Source: CAYJPV01 sp964372095
Lineage (GTDB): Bacteria > Acidobacteriota > Vicinamibacteria > Vicinamibacterales > JAKQTR01
Reading direction: 5' to 3'
Assembly: GCA_964372095.1 (NCBI GenBank)
Contig: CAYJPV010000011.1
Coordinates: forward strand, 62,001 to 126,000
DNA: 64,000 nt
Below the pieces are notes generated by a model. The model was given only the letters and a program-made list of their open reading frames with translations, was not told where the DNA came from and ran no database searches. The translations under genes and the position numbers were made by a program. How positions within the stretch are numbered: position 1 is the stretch's first letter; each line of letters starts with the position of its first letter. Below are positions 61,385 through 64,000 of the stretch, in pieces.

Positions 61385-62428
61385 TCACCGCTTCCGGGCC
61401 ACCTTCCGCGCAACGGGCTTCGTCCGCGAATCCGGATACGTGTTCGGGTCGGTGAACGTCGCCTCGCCCGGCACCATCAGCAGGTACTCACCCATGGCCA
61501 GGTCGAGTTCGTGCCCGGTCGTGCCGACGTACGCCTCGGGATCCTTGAGGAACTCCACCACCGCAGCGGCGTACTCCTGCGGGTAGTCCAGCCAGCCCAT
61601 GATGCCGGCGCCGTAGATGACCCTGAATCGTTTGATCTTCGACTTCTGGTACGACGCGGCCTGCACGATGGTCTCGAAGAGCGGCTTCTTCACGACGTCG
61701 CGGCTGCCAATCAGGTGCAGGCTCGGCTGCGTGCAGAATCGCAGCGCCCGTTTCAGGTCGAACCCGAGCAGGACGGTCAGGGCATCTGCCCCGCCCTTGT
61801 CGTAGTGCAGGAGGTTCGCGATTGCCGCACGCTGGATGTACTCGAGTTTCGAATCAGGGTTCTCTCGTACCTGCTCTATCCAGTACTCGAGCATGTGGCT
61901 GCCGTCGGCTTTGCGCTGCAGCAACGCCCCTTCGTAACCGATGACGTCGCCCGGCTGGAGCACCTTCACGTACGGCGCCTGATTCTGGCCGATCATTCTC
62001 CGGTAGGCGTACTTCTTCTTCCGCAGCGCCTCGTCATAGATCGCCAGTCCCCCGTAGCACATGGCGCCGCAGCGATTCTTGTGCCGGGCATCGAGGTCGG
62101 CCATGATCAGCGACCCTGTGTGCATCCCCCCGAAATGCGCCTTCTCGATGCCGAGGGCGTCCATCGCACGCACCACGGAGTCGGTGAAGTCCGAGAACTC
62201 CCACGCGTCCGGCGCGGGCTGCGAAAACCCGAAGCCCAACGTGTCGAAGGCGTACACCTTGTAGTGCTGGGCCAGCAGCGGAATGACACCCTCGAACTCG
62301 AAACTATTCCACCAGGACTGGTGGAGCAGGATCAGCGGCTCTCCTGTCCCCATCGTCTCGTAGTACATCTGCAGGCCATCGCCCAGGTTGGCATATCCCC
62401 GCTCCACACACCGCAGATTCGTCGCCAT
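61385..62428 (-). CDS. alpha/beta-hydrolase-fold protein without canonical nucleophile
   Basis: ATG 62428 follows AAGGAG; 347 residues. The fold is evident (LILLHQSWWN oxyanion loop, VYAFDTLGFGFSQ, LHLIGSRDVV with the acid Asp), but the nucleophile elbow reads GGMHTG: His103 stands where GxSxG has Ser. The usual C-terminal catalytic His is also not evident; the segment is GAGIMGWLDYPQEYAAAVVEFL. A C-terminal tail of ~50 residues is basic. It may use another chemistry, or be non-catalytic. Position between MFS and CoA-transferase genes suggests work on the substrate or first intermediate. Confidence 0.8.
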   Translation of the reverse strand: MATNLRCVERGYANLGDGLQMYYETMGTGEPLILLHQSWWNSFEFEGVIPLLAQHYKVYAFDTLGFGFSQPAPDAWEFSDFTDSVVRAMDALGIEKAHFGGMHTGSLIMADLDARHKNRCGAMCYGGLAIYDEALRKKKYAYRRMIGQNQAPYVKVLQPGDVIGYEGALLQRKADGSHMLEYWIEQVRENPDSKLEYIQRAAIANLLHYDKGGADALTVLLGFDLKRALRFCTQPSLHLIGSRDVVKKPLFETIVQAASYQKSKIKRFRVIYGAGIMGWLDYPQEYAAAVVEFLKDPEAYVGTTGHELDLAMGEYLLMVPGEATFTDPNTYPDSRTKPVARKVARKR

Positions 62429-62481
62429 GCAGCCACTCCTTCTCGTTGGAGCCTGGAGGTTCAGGCTCCGGATACCATGCC

Positions 62482-63702
62482 CTACGCGTGCGCCCTTGAC
62501 TGGGCGTCGGATCGCAGCGCCGATGCGGCGACCAGGGTCACGAAGATGAGTCCACTCACCAGCAGAAACGGCACCTGGTAGCCGCCGGTCCGATCGAACA
62601 GCCAGCCCGTGATCCAGGGACCCAGTCCGCCGCCAATGGCGTCCAGCACCGTTCGTGTCCCCAGCACCCGTCCCGCCGCCTTCAAGCCGAACGCGTTCAT
62701 CGTCAGGAGCTGCAGCAGGGTGTAGATGCCGCCCCATCCCAGTCCGAAGCACACCACGAACGGCCAGAACAGCGCCTCGCTCATCGAGGCCAGCGCCAGG
62801 CTGCCCGTCAACATGATCCCGAGGTTCACGAGGAGCACGCGTTTGTGGTCGAACAGATCGGCCAGGTAACCAAACAGAAACTTCCCGGTGAGGCCCATCA
62901 GGAAAAGCCATGACAGGCCACGCGCCGCCGTCGGCACGTCGAACCCCTGGCCGCGCAGGTGCAGGAACAGGTGCGACGAAATCCCGAGGATGGCGTAGAA
63001 GGTCATCGACCCGGCCGCGGCGATGATCCAGAACGTGCGGGTGCGCACGGCATCGCGGTATTCCATACCCTGGGCCACGGCCGGGGCGCCCGGGGGCGCC
63101 GCTTCGCCGCCGTAGGGCAGCAACCCCATGTCTGACGGGCGTTCCCGGACGAGAAACAGAATCACGAGGAGCAGGGCGGCGGGAAACACCGCGTAGAGCA
63201 TGAGGCTGATCCGCCACCCGTACAGGCCCACCAGCCAGGCTCCCAGGGCCGGAAACAAGGCGCCGCCCATGCTCGTCCCGACCATGGCGAGGCCCGTCGC
63301 CGTGCCTCGCTTCTTCACGAACCAGCGGGAGACGAGGATGACCGCCATGACAATGCCGCACGACGCGAGCACGCCGGCAAACAGGACGTGGATCGCGTAC
63401 ATGTGCGCGACGTTGCCGATCTGCCCGTAGAGCAGCAGCGCGATGGCGAGCAGCGTGGCGCCCCCCGCCATCAGCCACTTGACGCCGTACTTGTCGGCGA
63501 TCGCACCGGCGATCGGCGACAGGACGCCGGCCAGCCCCATCGTCAGGAGATCCCGGAACTTCAGCGTGCCGCGACTCCAGCCGAAGTCCCGGAGCATCGA
63601 CTCGTCGAACACCGTGATGCCCGCGAACGTCAGACCGTTCGTCACCAGCAGCGTGAAGAAGGCCGTCCCCGCGATCACCCACCCGTAGAACACGCGCCTC
63701 AC
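62482..63702 (-). CDS. MFS transporter
   Basis: GTG 63702 lies 6 nt after GGAG; 406 residues with 12 hydrophobic segments. Major facilitator features: the loop 2-3 signature GAIADKYGVKWLMAGG, repeated in the second half as GYLADLFDHKRVLLVN. The general look matches the oxalate/formate-antiporter and monocarboxylate-like group, which move carboxylates. It begins 2 bp after the amidohydrolase stop and probably imports the substrate of the block across the inner membrane, after the TonB receptor. Confidence 0.9.
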   Translation of the reverse strand: MRRVFYGWVIAGTAFFTLLVTNGLTFAGITVFDESMLRDFGWSRGTLKFRDLLTMGLAGVLSPIAGAIADKYGVKWLMAGGATLLAIALLLYGQIGNVAHMYAIHVLFAGVLASCGIVMAVILVSRWFVKKRGTATGLAMVGTSMGGALFPALGAWLVGLYGWRISLMLYAVFPAALLLVILFLVRERPSDMGLLPYGGEAAPPGAPAVAQGMEYRDAVRTRTFWIIAAAGSMTFYAILGISSHLFLHLRGQGFDVPTAARGLSWLFLMGLTGKFLFGYLADLFDHKRVLLVNLGIMLTGSLALASMSEALFWPFVVCFGLGWGGIYTLLQLLTMNAFGLKAAGRVLGTRTVLDAIGGGLGPWITGWLFDRTGGYQVPFLLVSGLIFVTLVAASALRSDAQSRAHA

Positions 63703-63704
63703 GG

Positions 63705-64000
63705 TCAGCTCCGCCGCAGGAACTGGCCACCCGCCGCGCCCTGCGGGGCCCCGCCCTGGAAGACCACGCGGCCGCGCAGCATGGTGATGACGGGCCACCC
63801 GGCGAAGGACTGCCCCTCGAACGGGCTGAAGTCCTGCGCCGAGTTCAGCGACTCGACCGTCACGGGCCGCTTCGTGTCCATGTCGACGATGGCGAGGTCG
63901 GCATCGCTGCCGATGGCAATTGCCCCCTTCTTCGGATACAGGCCGAAGTACCGCGCCGGGTTGCTGGACACCAGTTCGACCGCGCGCTGAATAGGCAGGC
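63705..64000 (-). CDS. dihydropyrimidinase/hydantoinase-like amidohydrolase, C-terminal part
   Basis: The gene runs off the right edge; the frame is open to base 64000 and about 97 residues are visible. The sequence SSNPARYFGLYPKKGAIAIG, then GSDADLAIVD, SPFEGQSFAGWPVITMLRGRVVFQGG is the C-terminal beta-domain of cyclic amidohydrolases (hydantoinase, dihydropyrimidinase, allantoinase). The metal centre is outside the window. It is the first gene visible in the long operon, so a cyclic amide or urea compound could belong to the pathway. Confidence 0.85.
   Translation of the reverse strand, partial: LPIQRAVELVSSNPARYFGLYPKKGAIAIGSDADLAIVDMDTKRPVTVESLNSAQDFSPFEGQSFAGWPVITMLRGRVVFQGGAPQGAAGGQFLRRS

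Noticed and set aside
60452..62581. Long plus-strand open frame opposite the CoA-transferase and hydrolase genes
   Set aside because: It is antisense to well-recognised genes, rich in Arg, Val and His, and has no motif; GC-rich DNA often leaves such frames open. The same holds for 55144-56940, 24553-26343, 32763-35135 and 16545-18830.
1..64000. tRNA, rRNA, integrase or insertion sequence genes
   Set aside because: No tRNA-like clover leaf ends, rRNA segments, transposase or integrase proteins were seen.

Overview
The window is GC-rich, densely coded DNA with no rRNA, tRNA or CRISPR array that I can see. The gene content points to an acidobacterium, most likely of the Vicinamibacteria type: a TonB-dependent receptor with an N-terminal carboxypeptidase-regulatory-like domain, a CBM9/DUF5916 outer-membrane protein, a GH97 glycosidase, a tandem DUF1080 protein, paired M16 peptidases and a bacilliredoxin-like protein. 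This placement is inference from families, not from a marker gene. A run of ten Ns at 19605-19614 shows that the sequence is a scaffold.

Layout. (1) 1-5202: the 3' part of a SNF2-type helicase gene, then an Eco57I-like adenine methylase, the pair found in DISARM-type phage defence; the left side is outside the window. (2) 5208-35.4 kb: mostly monocistronic genes or short operons: two amidohydrolases (one has lost its metal ligands), ketopantoate reductase, a secreted TPR protein, an NSS transporter, a BrxC-like thiol protein, dienelactone hydrolase, M14 carboxypeptidase, a glutamine-synthetase-like enzyme, two M16 peptidases, a DUF5916 barrel, an ATP-grasp/metallopeptidase pair, GH97, a chemoreceptor, ferritin, a GNAT-like protein with an ICMT-like methyltransferase, a DUF1080 protein, and a tungsten/molybdenum aldehyde-ferredoxin-oxidoreductase-family enzyme with its own MoaD/ThiS-like protein. 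The gaps here hold eight arrays of 7-bp tandem repeats of different sequence, three of which share the core CAGTGGATGTCCCC. (3) 35.6-41.2 kb: two related secreted proteins (DUF1838-like), a TonB receptor and a secreted SnoaL-like protein. (4) 41.2-64 kb: a catabolic and redox block, nearly all on the minus strand and continuing past the right edge.

How the block may work. Read in transcription order from the right edge it encodes a hydantoinase-like amidohydrolase, an MFS carrier, an atypical alpha/beta-fold protein, a CoA-transferase, a three-subunit molybdenum hydroxylase like 4-hydroxybenzoyl-CoA reductase, a membrane cytochrome, a DMSO-reductase-family molybdoenzyme, a four-cluster ferredoxin, a Tat-exported fumarate-reductase-like flavoprotein, a tetraheme cytochrome c, an acyl-CoA dehydrogenase and a large Fe-S old-yellow-enzyme reductase; a second reductase and a two-domain VOC protein lie beyond. 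Embedded on the plus strand are YqeB and a YqeC-MocA fusion, maturation factors of selenium-dependent molybdenum hydroxylases. Together these suggest reductive or anaerobic breakdown of an aromatic or alicyclic acid as CoA thioesters, coupled to a respiratory chain. The substrate is not determined by the sequence.
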